Shown piece after piece: positions 20,890 through 29,829 of a DNA stretch of 64,000 nt. The translations under genes and the position numbers were made by a program. How positions within the stretch are numbered: position 1 is the first letter of the stretch; each line of letters opens with the position of its first letter. This stretch comes from Rhodovulum robiginosum (GTDB taxonomy: Bacteria; Pseudomonadota; Alphaproteobacteria; Rhodobacterales; Rhodobacteraceae): contig NZ_RWGU01000051.1 in NCBI RefSeq assembly GCF_003944755.1, forward strand, positions 186,001-250,000, in the 5' to 3' direction. The notes below the pieces were generated by a model. It was not told the DNA's origin and did no database searches. It was given only the letters and a program-made list of their open reading frames with translations.

Positions 20890-21864
20890 CTAGAACACCG
20901 CGTGGGCGCCCCGGTCGTCGGCCACATCGCCGCGCAGCATCGCGGCGTAATGGGCGCGCAGCGTGTCGGTGCCGAATTCCGGTGTGGCGTCGGCCTCGTA
21001 GCGGCCCGTTGCCGGGTCCAGCAGCAGCATCGACTCGCTGGCATAGTAGCGGCCGATCCTGGCCAGTTCCGCCTTTTCGGCGGCCTTTGGCACGATCCGC
21101 CCCGCCAGGCCCAGCCCCGCAACGATGGTATCGAGCAGCTTTAGCGGGACGTGTTTGAACTTCGGCTCCTGCCCGGCGAGGTCGAACAGCATCCGCCCCT
21201 GGTCGAGCGGCGTCAACGCGGGGCCCGGCCCGCCGATGGGCAGGATGCGGTTCTGCAAATCCGGCTCGGTCAGGCAAAGCGCTATGTAGCGGCCCAGGTC
21301 GGCATCGCTGATCGGCTTGCAGGCGGTCAGCCGCCCGTCGCCGAAGACGAGAAAGGGCTTGCCGGCCTTCACGCGCTCGACCTGCCCGGAGAGCGATTTG
21401 AAAAACGCCGTGGGCCGGACGATCGACCATGTCAGCCCCGAGGCCGTCAGCTCTTCCTCGAAGGCCAGCTTGGCCTGCTGGAAGGCCAGCAACGGCTTTT
21501 GCACGCAGATCGCCGAGAGCAGCACGAACTGCCCCACGCCGGCGGCTTTCGCGGCCTGCAGAAGGTCGGAATGGGCCTGGTAGTCGACGGCCCAGGCATC
21601 TTTCGGCGCGCCGCTGCGCGAGGCCAGGCACGACACCACCGCGTCGACCCCGCCGGCCAGCGCCGCCGCCTGCGTTGCGGCGTCGGTCACGTCGCCCCGT
21701 GTCACGGCGCAGCCCGCGAGCCCGCCGGTTGCAGATCCGGGCCGAACGAGGGCCGTCACCTCGTGGCCCGCCGCGTGCAGCGCCTGCGCGGTGGCCCGGC
21801 CGATGCTGCCCGTACCGCCCAGCAGCAGCACGCGTTTCGCGTGGGTCTTGTCGTCGCTCGTCAT
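20890..21864 (-). CDS. bciA: Divinyl (bacterio)chlorophyllide 8-vinyl reductase BciA
   Basis: A 324-residue NADPH-dependent SDR-type (NmrA-like) reductase that converts the 8-vinyl group to ethyl in (bacterio)chlorophyll synthesis. Rossmann motif GGTGSIGRATAQAL near residue 16, SAICVQKPLLAFQQAKL near 147 and SIVRPTAFFKSLSGQV with CKPISDADLGRYIA, which are the hallmarks of BciA rather than general epimerases. No other photosynthesis gene is in the window; in Rhodobacterales bciA commonly lies outside the photosynthesis cluster. Its presence suggests, but does not prove, aerobic anoxygenic phototrophy. It sits 180 bases upstream of pnp, same strand. Confidence 0.88.
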   Translation of the reverse strand: MTSDDKTHAKRVLLLGGTGSIGRATAQALHAAGHEVTALVRPGSATGGLAGCAVTRGDVTDAATQAAALAGGVDAVVSCLASRSGAPKDAWAVDYQAHSDLLQAAKAAGVGQFVLLSAICVQKPLLAFQQAKLAFEEELTASGLTWSIVRPTAFFKSLSGQVERVKAGKPFLVFGDGRLTACKPISDADLGRYIALCLTEPDLQNRILPIGGPGPALTPLDQGRMLFDLAGQEPKFKHVPLKLLDTIVAGLGLAGRIVPKAAEKAELARIGRYYASESMLLLDPATGRYEADATPEFGTDTLRAHYAAMLRGDVADDRGAHAVF

Positions 21865-22059
21865 GCCGCCACCCTAGCGAACCGGCATGGCGAGACAATG
21901 GAACCTTTGCCGCGGGTGCGCCGCCGCGTGCGGCCCGTGCCAGCCGCCCGGCGCCATCGCGCGATTGCGGGACGGACCGGATGCCCGGCAACGGCAGATT
22001 GCCAGACGGGGCCTCACCGGACATCATGGCACGAAAACCAGCCGCGGTAGGGCCTGCTC

Positions 22060-22959
22060 ATGGACGTATTGAGAACTCCGGACGAGCGTTTTGACAACTT
22101 GCCCGGCTATTCGTTCGACCCCAATTACATCGATGACCTCGACGGCTACGAGGGCCTTAGGGTGCATTACGTTGATGAAGGCCCGGATGACGCGCCACGA
22201 ACGTTTCTGTGCCTTCCGGGTGAGCCGACATGGGCCTACTTGTATCGGCGCATGATACCCGTTTTCGCGGAGTCCGGCGCGCGGGTGGTCGTGCCGGACT
22301 GGTTGGGGTTTGGACGGTCTGACAAGCCTGTGGATGACGCGGTCTACGGCTTTCATTTTCATCGCGGCATGATGATGGCCCTGATCGAGAAGCTGGACCT
22401 GAAAGACATCACCTTGGTGGTACAGGACTGGGGCGGCATTTTGGGACTGACCCTGCCGATGGATCTCCGCCACCGGTTTTCGAGATTGATCGTCATGAAT
22501 ACGGCTATCCCAGTCGGCGAGAGCCTGGGCGAGGGGTTTGAGGGCTGGAAAGACTACGTGGCAAGCCGCCCCGACATGGATTGCGCAGCATTGATGAAGC
22601 GGGCATGCCCACATCTGAGCGCGTCCGAGGCGCAAGCCTACGAAGCCCCGTTCCCGGATCGGCGATACAAGGCGGGCGTTCGCCGGTTTCCGCAAATGGT
22701 CATGGTTGGTCCCGGGATGGACGGTATCGAAACCGCGAAGCGCGCGCGGCACTTCTGGCAAACGGAATGGGACGGGGAAAGCTTCATGGCCATCGGTGCA
22801 AAAGATCCGGTGCTGGGCGTTCCGGTGATGAGACGCCTGCGCGAAACCATAAAGAACTGCCCGGAACCGATGGTCCTGAAAGAGGCCGGCCATTTCGTGC
22901 AGGAGTGGGGCGACCCGGTCGCGCGCGCGGCACTAAGGTATTTCGGCGATATGTCGTGA
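22060..22959 (+). CDS. Haloalkane dehalogenase (DhlA/DhmA-like alpha/beta hydrolase)
   Basis: A 299-residue cytoplasmic alpha/beta hydrolase that cleaves carbon-halogen bonds hydrolytically. Nucleophile D123 in VVQDWGG, with halide-binding Trp W124; acid D249 in AIGAKDPVLG; base H278 in EAGHFVQEWG. The acid after strand 7 and a second Trp in the cap (W163 in FEGWKDY) are features of subfamily I, like Xanthobacter DhlA. Activity towards a given substrate is not predictable. By eye its GC is clearly lower than that of neighbours (about half A/T in its first 60 bases), and it is opposed to rpsO and bciA/pnp, so transfer is likely. Confidence 0.87.
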   Translation: MDVLRTPDERFDNLPGYSFDPNYIDDLDGYEGLRVHYVDEGPDDAPRTFLCLPGEPTWAYLYRRMIPVFAESGARVVVPDWLGFGRSDKPVDDAVYGFHFHRGMMMALIEKLDLKDITLVVQDWGGILGLTLPMDLRHRFSRLIVMNTAIPVGESLGEGFEGWKDYVASRPDMDCAALMKRACPHLSASEAQAYEAPFPDRRYKAGVRRFPQMVMVGPGMDGIETAKRARHFWQTEWDGESFMAIGAKDPVLGVPVMRRLRETIKNCPEPMVLKEAGHFVQEWGDPVARAALRYFGDMS

Positions 22960-23098
22960 GCGCCCCGGCGGCTTCGGCATTGCCGCTCTTTTTGGTTCGC
23001 CAGGGCGCGCACCGGCCACGGCGGCGTACCCGGCACCGGGCGCAAGGGTGATGGCATGTCGGGCGTGAAATGCCCGAATCTGAAGGCCTCAAACGAAA

Positions 23099-23122
23099 AC
23101 GCCCGCTCCTGCGAGCGGGCGT
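23099..23122 (-). terminator. Rho-independent terminator of rpsO
   Basis: A perfect 10-bp stem ACGCCCGCTC / GAGCGGGCGT with a 4-base loop lies 26 bases past the rpsO stop, followed on the minus strand by TTTTCGTTT. This is the classical arrangement for an intrinsic terminator. Confidence 0.88.
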
Positions 23123-23147
23123 CCTGCACTTTGGTCTCTGGCGCCGC

Positions 23148-23417
23148 TTAGCGGCGAATGCCCAGTCGCTGGATCAGGTCCTTGTAGCGGGCCTCTTCCT
23201 TGCCCTTGAGGTAGTCCAAGAGCTTGCGGCGCTGGGCGACCAGCTTCAGCAGGCCACGGCGCGAGTGGTTGTCTTTCTTGTGGGTCTTGAAATGCTCGGT
23301 CAGCGTCGAGATGCGGCTGGTCAGGATTGCGACCTGCACCTCGGGCGAACCGGTGTCGCCGTCCTTGGTGGCGTATTCCTTGACCAGGCGGGTCTTTTCT
23401 TCGGCAGTGATCGACAT
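23148..23417 (-). CDS. rpsO: 30S ribosomal protein S15
   Basis: Primary 16S rRNA-binding protein of the central domain. The 89-residue length is standard. Seen: [16 protein letters not shown] at the start, [17 protein letters not shown], the rRNA-contact region [15 protein letters not shown] and [19 protein letters not shown] at the end (quoted in parts). An AGGAG lies just before the ATG. A terminator follows directly, so it is not co-transcribed with pnp. Confidence 0.98.
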   Translation of the reverse strand: MSITAEEKTRLVKEYATKDGDTGSPEVQVAILTSRISTLTEHFKTHKKDNHSRRGLLKLVAQRRKLLDYLKGKEEARYKDLIQRLGIRR

Positions 23418-23546
23418 CGGGATCTCCTCTAATTGGGGTCAAGACGGCACAAGCCGGGATGTCGTCCAGCAGGGCCCATGCGGCACCGCCCATTTCGGGC
23501 GGATGCGGGCGTATACGGGATTCGCAGGCGCTTGGAAAGGGGGCGG

Positions 23547-23897
23547 TTACTCGGCCTCGGCCTCGATCTGCCGGGCGATCTCGCCGGCCCAGTCGCCGAT
23601 GATCGGGATGAAGTCGATCTGCGACAGCGAAAAGGCGATGGCAGAGACCAGGATCGAGGCGCCGACCACCGTGCCAAGGCCGAACGCGAGACCGCGCAGG
23701 AACTGAAACCCGACGCTGCGCCAGAGCGAATTCTGGACCCGCACGAAACGATGCGCGTTGAACCGCTCTACCTCTTGGCGCAGCGCGGCGGTTTCGCGGG
23801 TCAGTGCCTGTTGCGTCTGCTCGGCCTCGTTCACCGGGATCGCCCGTGTCCGTTTTTCATTGCGACGCAGCCTAGCCCGGCGGGGCGCCGACGCCAA
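23547..23897 (-). CDS. DUF5665-type small membrane protein
   Basis: A 116-residue protein (or 95 if translation begins at the GTG at 23834). A predicted coiled region rich in Gln/Glu (EAEQTQQALTRETAALRQEV) precedes one hydrophobic segment (FGLGTVVGASILVSAIAFSL) and a short acidic end. It resembles the DUF5665 family of alphaproteobacteria; function unknown. With the ATG at 23897 it overlaps the 3' end of the upstream RTX gene by 26 bases; the GTG start avoids this and the conserved part begins near there. Confidence 0.7.
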   Translation of the reverse strand: MASAPRRARLRRNEKRTRAIPVNEAEQTQQALTRETAALRQEVERFNAHRFVRVQNSLWRSVGFQFLRGLAFGLGTVVGASILVSAIAFSLSQIDFIPIIGDWAGEIARQIEAEAE

Positions 23898-24840
23898 GCC
23901 CGTGCCAGCCCAGCGCGGCGATTTGCGAGGCGGGCACCAGCACCACAGACGCCGCGCTCAGCCCTGCGGCGGTCCGGATATCGGCCAGCGCCGCCCCGTC
24001 GAGGGTGAGCGTGGCGCTGTCGCCGGGCCCGGTCTCGACGCCGATTTCCGGGTCGGGATGGGCGGTGTCGTCGTAGACGACGATCAGCCGGTCCTCTTCG
24101 GCGTCGAAATCCTCGATCTCGGCGGGCGCGTCCGCGCCCGCGATCCAGTCGCCCATGACGAAAGCGTCGGACGCCCCGCCGCCCGTCAGGGTGTCGCCGG
24201 CGCCGCCGATCAGCACGTCCTCGCCCCGCCCGCCGTTGAGGAAATCCGGCGCGCCGTCATCCCCGGCCGGGCCCGGCGCGCGGGGCGTGTCGAGACCCGA
24301 CAGCCGGTCGGCCCCGTCATTGCCGTTCAGCACGTCCGCCCCGGCGCCGCCTTCGAGGATGTCGTCTCCGTAGCCGCCCATCATCGCGTCGTCGCCCGCT
24401 TCGCCGTCCATCATATCGTCGCCCGGCCCGCCGATCATCAGGTCGTTGCCGGCGCCGCCCTTCATCGTGTCGTCGTCGGCCTGTCCGGCCAGGGCGTCAT
24501 CGCCCGCGCCGCCGGCCAGCCTGTCCGCGCCGCGGTCGCCCTCGATCCGGTCGGCCCCGCCGGCCCCGTCGAGCATATCGTCGCCCGCCGCGCCCAGCAG
24601 GATGTCGTCGCCGGCGCCGCCGTCGAGGATGTCGTCGGCGGGCGTGCCGAACAGCACCGCGCCGGCCGCCGCGTTATCCGCTGCCGCATCCTCTGCCGCG
24701 TCATCCAGCAGGTCGGCCCCGCCGGGGCGGGGGGCGCGGCCGGTCTCGTCCGCGTCGTCGGTCTCGCTGTCGGAAAGGCTGTCCAGCCCGACCGATGCGC
24801 CCAGCATGATGGCCCCAAGAAGCCCGGCTATCGCAAACAT
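23872..24840 (-). CDS. RTX (hemolysin-type calcium-binding) repeat protein with N-terminal membrane segment
   Basis: A 322-residue protein. The first ~20 residues are hydrophobic (MFAIAGLLGAIMLGASVGL), then an acidic linker, then about a dozen GGxGxDxLx nonapeptides between residues ~70 and 215 (for example GGAGDDILLG, GGPGDDMMDG, GGYGDDILEG), which bind calcium in parallel beta-rolls. The last ~100 residues form an acidic beta-rich end (DAFVMGDWIAGAD, DRLIVVYDD). The membrane segment is unlike classic type I secretion substrates and suggests a Sec signal or anchor. Function unknown. Confidence 0.82.
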   Translation of the reverse strand: MFAIAGLLGAIMLGASVGLDSLSDSETDDADETGRAPRPGGADLLDDAAEDAAADNAAAGAVLFGTPADDILDGGAGDDILLGAAGDDMLDGAGGADRIEGDRGADRLAGGAGDDALAGQADDDTMKGGAGNDLMIGGPGDDMMDGEAGDDAMMGGYGDDILEGGAGADVLNGNDGADRLSGLDTPRAPGPAGDDGAPDFLNGGRGEDVLIGGAGDTLTGGGASDAFVMGDWIAGADAPAEIEDFDAEEDRLIVVYDDTAHPDPEIGVETGPGDSATLTLDGAALADIRTAAGLSAASVVLVPASQIAALGWHGLGVGAPPG

Positions 24841-25069
24841 CCGCTCAATCCCCGCATGCGCGCTCGTGCCGGCGCGCGACGCCCCCGCGCGCAGCCTACC
24901 CTGTCGCGTCGCCGCGCGGCCGGGAAAATCGCCGCATTGGTTAAGCGAGGGTGTGCGCGGTCACAGTTTCGTGAAACCCTGTGCCGAGGGCAGGTTGCCG
25001 CAGCCGGGGCTGGTGCAAACGGGTGTTTCAAGGCAGGGGCCACGCTAAGTAGCCGGCAGGGTCGGGAAA

Positions 25070-25731
<662 letters not shown>

Positions 25732-25735
<4 letters not shown>

Positions 25736-28146
25736 TGTACCGCACGGCCCTCTCTGCGCTCCTGTCGCACTGGCGGCGGCACCCGATGCAACTGGGCAGC
25801 CTGCTGTTGGGGCTGGCACTGGCCACGGCGCTGTGGTCGGGCGTGCAGGCGATCAATGCCGAGGCGCGGGCGAGCTATGACCGCGCCGCCGGCGTGCTGG
25901 CGCAGGACCGGCTGGAACAGCTCGTGCCCACCGACGGCCAGCGGTTTTCGCAAGAGGTCTACGTGGCGCTGCGCCGCGCGGGCTGGGACATCTCGCCGGT
26001 GCTGGAGGGGCGGTGGAGCCGCGCCGGGCGGTCGGTGCGAATCCTCGGGATCGAGCCGTTGAGCCTGCCGGCCGGCGCCGCGCCGCAGCCGGTGGCGGCC
26101 GGGGGCGACATGGCGGCTTTTCTCAGCCAGCCGGGGCAGGGATTCGCCGCGCCGCAGACGGTGGCCGCGCTGGACGGCGCCGATGGCCTGCCGCCGCTGA
26201 CGGCTGCGCCGGACATGGTGCCGGGGATGGTGCTGGTCGATATCGGCATCGCACAGGGGCTTTTGCGCGCCGAGGGCGAGGTTTCGCGCCTGCTGGTCGC
26301 GCCCGCTCAGCCGGTGGGGCGAACGCCGCTGGGCGAGGTCGCGCCGGGGCTATCGCTGCGCGCGCCGCAGGCCGAGGCGGACGTGGCCAACCTTACGGGC
26401 AGCTTTCACCTCAACCTGACCGCCTTCGGGTTTCTCTCGTTCGCGGTTGGGCTCTTCATCGTGCATTCCGCCATCGGGCTGGCGTTCGAGCAGCGCCGCC
26501 CGATGTTTCGCACCCTGCGGGCGCTGGGCCTGCCGCTCGGGGCGCTGGTGGCCATCCTCGCCGCCGAGGTGCTGATCCTGGCCCTGGCCGCCGGGTTGGT
26601 GGGGATCGGGCTGGGCTATGGCATTGCCGCGGCGCTCTTGCCGGATGTGGCGGCGACGCTGCGCGGGCTTTACGGCGCGGCGCTGCCGGGCAGCCTGTCG
26701 CTGAGGCCCGAGTGGTGGCTCGGCGGGCTTGGCATCGCGATGCTCGGCGCGGGCGTGGCCGCGGCGCAAAGCCTCTGGCGGCTGTGGCACCTGCCGCTCC
26801 TGGCGCCGGCCCAGCCGCGGGCCTGGGCGCGGGCCTCGGCGCGAGCGCTGGCGCGGCAGGGGGCGCTGGCGGGCGGGCTGGCCGTGGTCGCGGTTCTGGC
26901 GGGGCTGTTCGGGCAGGGGGTCGCGGGCGGTTTCGTTCTGCTGGGCGCGCTGCTCTTGTCGGCGGCCCTGGCGCTGCCCGGCGTGCTGGCCCTGATCCTG
27001 GGCGCTGCGGAACGGGCCAGCCGGGGCGCGCTGGCGCAGTGGTTCTGGGCCGATACGCGCCAGCAACTGCCGGGCCTTTCGCTGGCGCTGATGGCGCTTT
27101 TGCTGGCGCTCGCGGCGAATGTCGGTGTCGGCACCATGGTGGCGAGCTTTCGGCTGACCTTTACCGGCTGGCTGGACCAGCGGCTGTCATCGGAGTTTTA
27201 TGTCACCGCCCGCAACGAGGCCGAGGCGGGGCGCCTGCACGACTGGCTTGAGCCGCGCAGCGACGCGCTGTTGCCGATCTGGAAGATCGAGGGGCCGGTC
27301 AGGGGCCGGACGGCCGAGGTCTACGGCGTGGCCGATCACCCGACCTATTCCGAGAACTGGCCGATCCTGACCGGCACCCCGGATCTGTGGCAAAGCCTGG
27401 CCCGGGGCGAGGGGGCGATCGTCAACGAACAGTTGTGGCGGCGCGAGGGGCTGCGGCTGGGCGACAGCCTGACCTTGCCCGGCGGGGCCGAGCGCGCGCT
27501 GGTGGGCGTCTATTCCGACTATGGCAACCCGCGCGGTCAGGTGATCATCGGGGTCGAGGACCTGACGGCGCTTTACCCCGAGGTCGAGCGGCTGCGCTAT
27601 GCGATACGAATCGATCCGGAAAAGGTGCCTGACCTGCGCAGGGCGCTGGTCGATGAGTTCGGCCTGCCCGCCGACAACATGATCGACCAGGCTTCGGTCA
27701 AACGCTTCTCGCTGCAGGTGTTCGAGCGGACCTTCGCGGTGACCGCGGCGCTGAACGTGCTGACCATGGGGGTGGCGGGATTCGCGATGTTCACCAGCCT
27801 GCTGACGCTGGCCACGATGCGCCTGCCGCAACTGGCGCCGGTCTGGGCGCTGGGGCTGACACGGGGCCGGCTGGCGCGGCTGGAGCTGGTGCGCGCGCTG
27901 CTGCTGGCGGCGCTGACCATGGTGCTGGCGCTGCCGGTGGGGCTGGTGCTGGCCTGGGCGCTGCTGTCGGTGGTCAACGTGGCGGCGTTCGGCTGGCGGC
28001 TGCCGATGCATGTCTTCCCGGCCGATTGGCTATGGCTCGGGGCGCTGGCGCTGGCGGCCGCGGGGCTGGCGGCGGCCTGGCCGGCGCTGCGGCTGGCGCG
28101 GATGCCGCCCTTGCGGCTGCTCAAGGTGTTTGCCGATGAACGTTAG
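25732..28146 (+). CDS. ABC transporter permease (FtsX/MacB-like)
   Basis: An 804-residue permease of the FtsX superfamily with two FtsX-like membrane units: one N-terminal helix (residues ~20-40), a first large periplasmic part, a TM block near 230-440, a second periplasmic part (about 480-660) and a last TM block near 670-800. Large two-unit permeases of this type move lipids or lipoproteins, or shape the envelope; they are not ordinary importers. It overlaps both neighbours, and the downstream gene encodes an exported lipocalin-like protein, together suggesting a lipid-related export function. Confidence 0.87.
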
Positions 28147-29191
28147 GCTGATTCTGGTCCTGATGGTTTGGCCGTTCGCGGCGATCGCCCAGGGCTTTGC
28201 CGGGCTCGGGCAGGGTGCCGAGGGCTTTGCCACCCCGCGGCCGGGTGTCGCGCTGGAGTTCCCCGCCGATCACGGCGCGCATCCCTCTTACCGAATCGAA
28301 TGGTGGTACCTGACGGCGAACCTGAAAGGTGAAGACGGGCGCAGCTACGGCGTGCAGTGGACGCTGTTCCGCTCGGCCCTCGCGCCCGAGACCCGCGAGG
28401 GCTGGGCGGACCCGCAGATCTGGATGGGCCATGCCGGGCTGACCACGCCCGAGCGGCATTTCGTGGCCGAACGCCTGGCGCGCGGCGGCATCGGGCAGGC
28501 GGGCGTCACCGCCGTGCCCTTCGGCGCCTGGATCGACGGCTGGCGGATGCAGGGCCGTGCAGCCGAGGGCCGGGACGAACTCTCAGCGCTCAGCCTGACG
28601 GCGCAGGGCACGGACTTTGCCTACGACCTCGATCTCACGGCCGAGGGGCCGCTTGTTGCCCATGGCCAGAGCGGCTATTCGACCAAGTCCGAATCCGGTC
28701 AGGCAAGCTATTATTACTCGCAACCGTTCTACCGCGTGGCCGGCACGCTCGACCTGCCCGAGGGGCCGATTGCGGTGACGGGTCGGGCCTGGCTCGACCG
28801 CGAATGGTCCAGTCAGCCGCTCGATGCGGAACAGAAGGGGTGGGACTGGGTCTCGCTTCATTTCGAATCGGGTGAAAAACTGATGGGCTTTCAGTTGCGC
28901 AGCACCGATGGGGCCTATACTTCCGGCACTTGGATCGGGGCCGATGGCCGGGCCGAGCCGTTCGAGGACGGGGTCTTGACGATGACGCCTCTCGGCCGGG
29001 CCCGGGTGGCGGGGCGCGATCTGCCCGTGCGCTGGCGGCTGGAGCTGCCGGCAAAGGGGCTGGACGTGGAAATCGACGCGCTGAACGCGCAAAGCTGGAT
29101 GGAGACGCGCTTTGCCTACTGGGAAGGTCCGGTCCGCATCACCGGAAGTCACCGGGGCGAAGGGTACCTGGAGATGACGGGATATGAGTGA
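28136..29191 (+). CDS. Lipocalin-like exported protein (CrtC/AttH-type)
   Basis: A 351-residue protein with a Sec signal (MNVRLILVLMVWPFAAIAQG) and a double lipocalin-like body. Seen: HPSYRIEWWYLTANL near residue 46, GVQWTLFRSAL, YYYSQPFYRVAG, AWLDREWSSQPL and GWDWVSLHFESG, the pattern of AttH/CrtC-family proteins (named after carotenoid 1,2-hydratase relatives). An enzyme role in carotenoid hydration is possible but not supported by context; the coupling to an FtsX-like transporter (10-base overlap) suggests a lipid- or envelope-related role. Confidence 0.82.
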   Translation: MNVRLILVLMVWPFAAIAQGFAGLGQGAEGFATPRPGVALEFPADHGAHPSYRIEWWYLTANLKGEDGRSYGVQWTLFRSALAPETREGWADPQIWMGHAGLTTPERHFVAERLARGGIGQAGVTAVPFGAWIDGWRMQGRAAEGRDELSALSLTAQGTDFAYDLDLTAEGPLVAHGQSGYSTKSESGQASYYYSQPFYRVAGTLDLPEGPIAVTGRAWLDREWSSQPLDAEQKGWDWVSLHFESGEKLMGFQLRSTDGAYTSGTWIGADGRAEPFEDGVLTMTPLGRARVAGRDLPVRWRLELPAKGLDVEIDALNAQSWMETRFAYWEGPVRITGSHRGEGYLEMTGYE

Positions 29192-29741
29192 CCCGTTCTC
29201 GACGCTTGAGGGCACGCTGGACCAGGTCTGGCTGCGACTCGCCCGCGGCGTTGCCGAAAAGCGTGCGCCGGCGCGCCATCCGGTGCTGGCCACCATGGGC
29301 CCCGAGGGCGCCGAAGTGCGCACGATGGTGCTGCGCTATGCGCGCCGGTCGATCGACCGCGTCGAGCTGAATTCCGACCTGCGCTCCGCCAAGGTGGACG
29401 AGTTGCGCGCCAACCCGCAAGGCACGCTCCTGATCTGGGAACCGCGCGCCAAGTTGCAGATTCGCCTGCGCACGCGGTTCGAGATCCTCGAGGGCGACAA
29501 GGTGCGCGGGTACTGGCGCGCGATGCCCGATCCCGCGCGGCTTCTTTATGGCGGCAAGCCCGCGCCGGGGATGCCCATCGGCCACCCCGCCGAGCACAAG
29601 CCGGTGCCCGATCAGGCCGCCTATTGCGTGCTGCGCGGCACGGTGGTCGAGATCGACACCCTGCAGCTTGGCATGCCGCGCCACCGCCGGGCGTTGTTCC
29701 GCGCCGTCGACGGCTGGGTCGGCAAGTGGAGCGCGCCCTGA
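29184..29741 (+). CDS. Pyridoxamine-phosphate-oxidase-like flavin-binding protein
   Basis: A 185-residue split-barrel FMN-type protein: ARHPVLATMGPEGAEVRTMVLR at the N-terminus, NSDLRSAKVDELRANP and LIWEPRAKLQIRLR in the centre (quoted in parts). It resembles PdxH N-terminal barrels but lacks the PdxH C-terminal dimerisation block, so it is probably a general flavin reductase or oxidase rather than PdxH. It overlaps the preceding gene by eight bases and closes the operon. Confidence 0.82.
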   Translation: MSDPFSTLEGTLDQVWLRLARGVAEKRAPARHPVLATMGPEGAEVRTMVLRYARRSIDRVELNSDLRSAKVDELRANPQGTLLIWEPRAKLQIRLRTRFEILEGDKVRGYWRAMPDPARLLYGGKPAPGMPIGHPAEHKPVPDQAAYCVLRGTVVEIDTLQLGMPRHRRALFRAVDGWVGKWSAP

Positions 29742-29829
29742 GCCAGCCGGACCGGACAGGCCCCTTTCGCCTTTTCTTGCCCTGCGTCTATATCCCTGTT
29801 TGAATTGAACGACTTCAAAGGTCCCCGCC

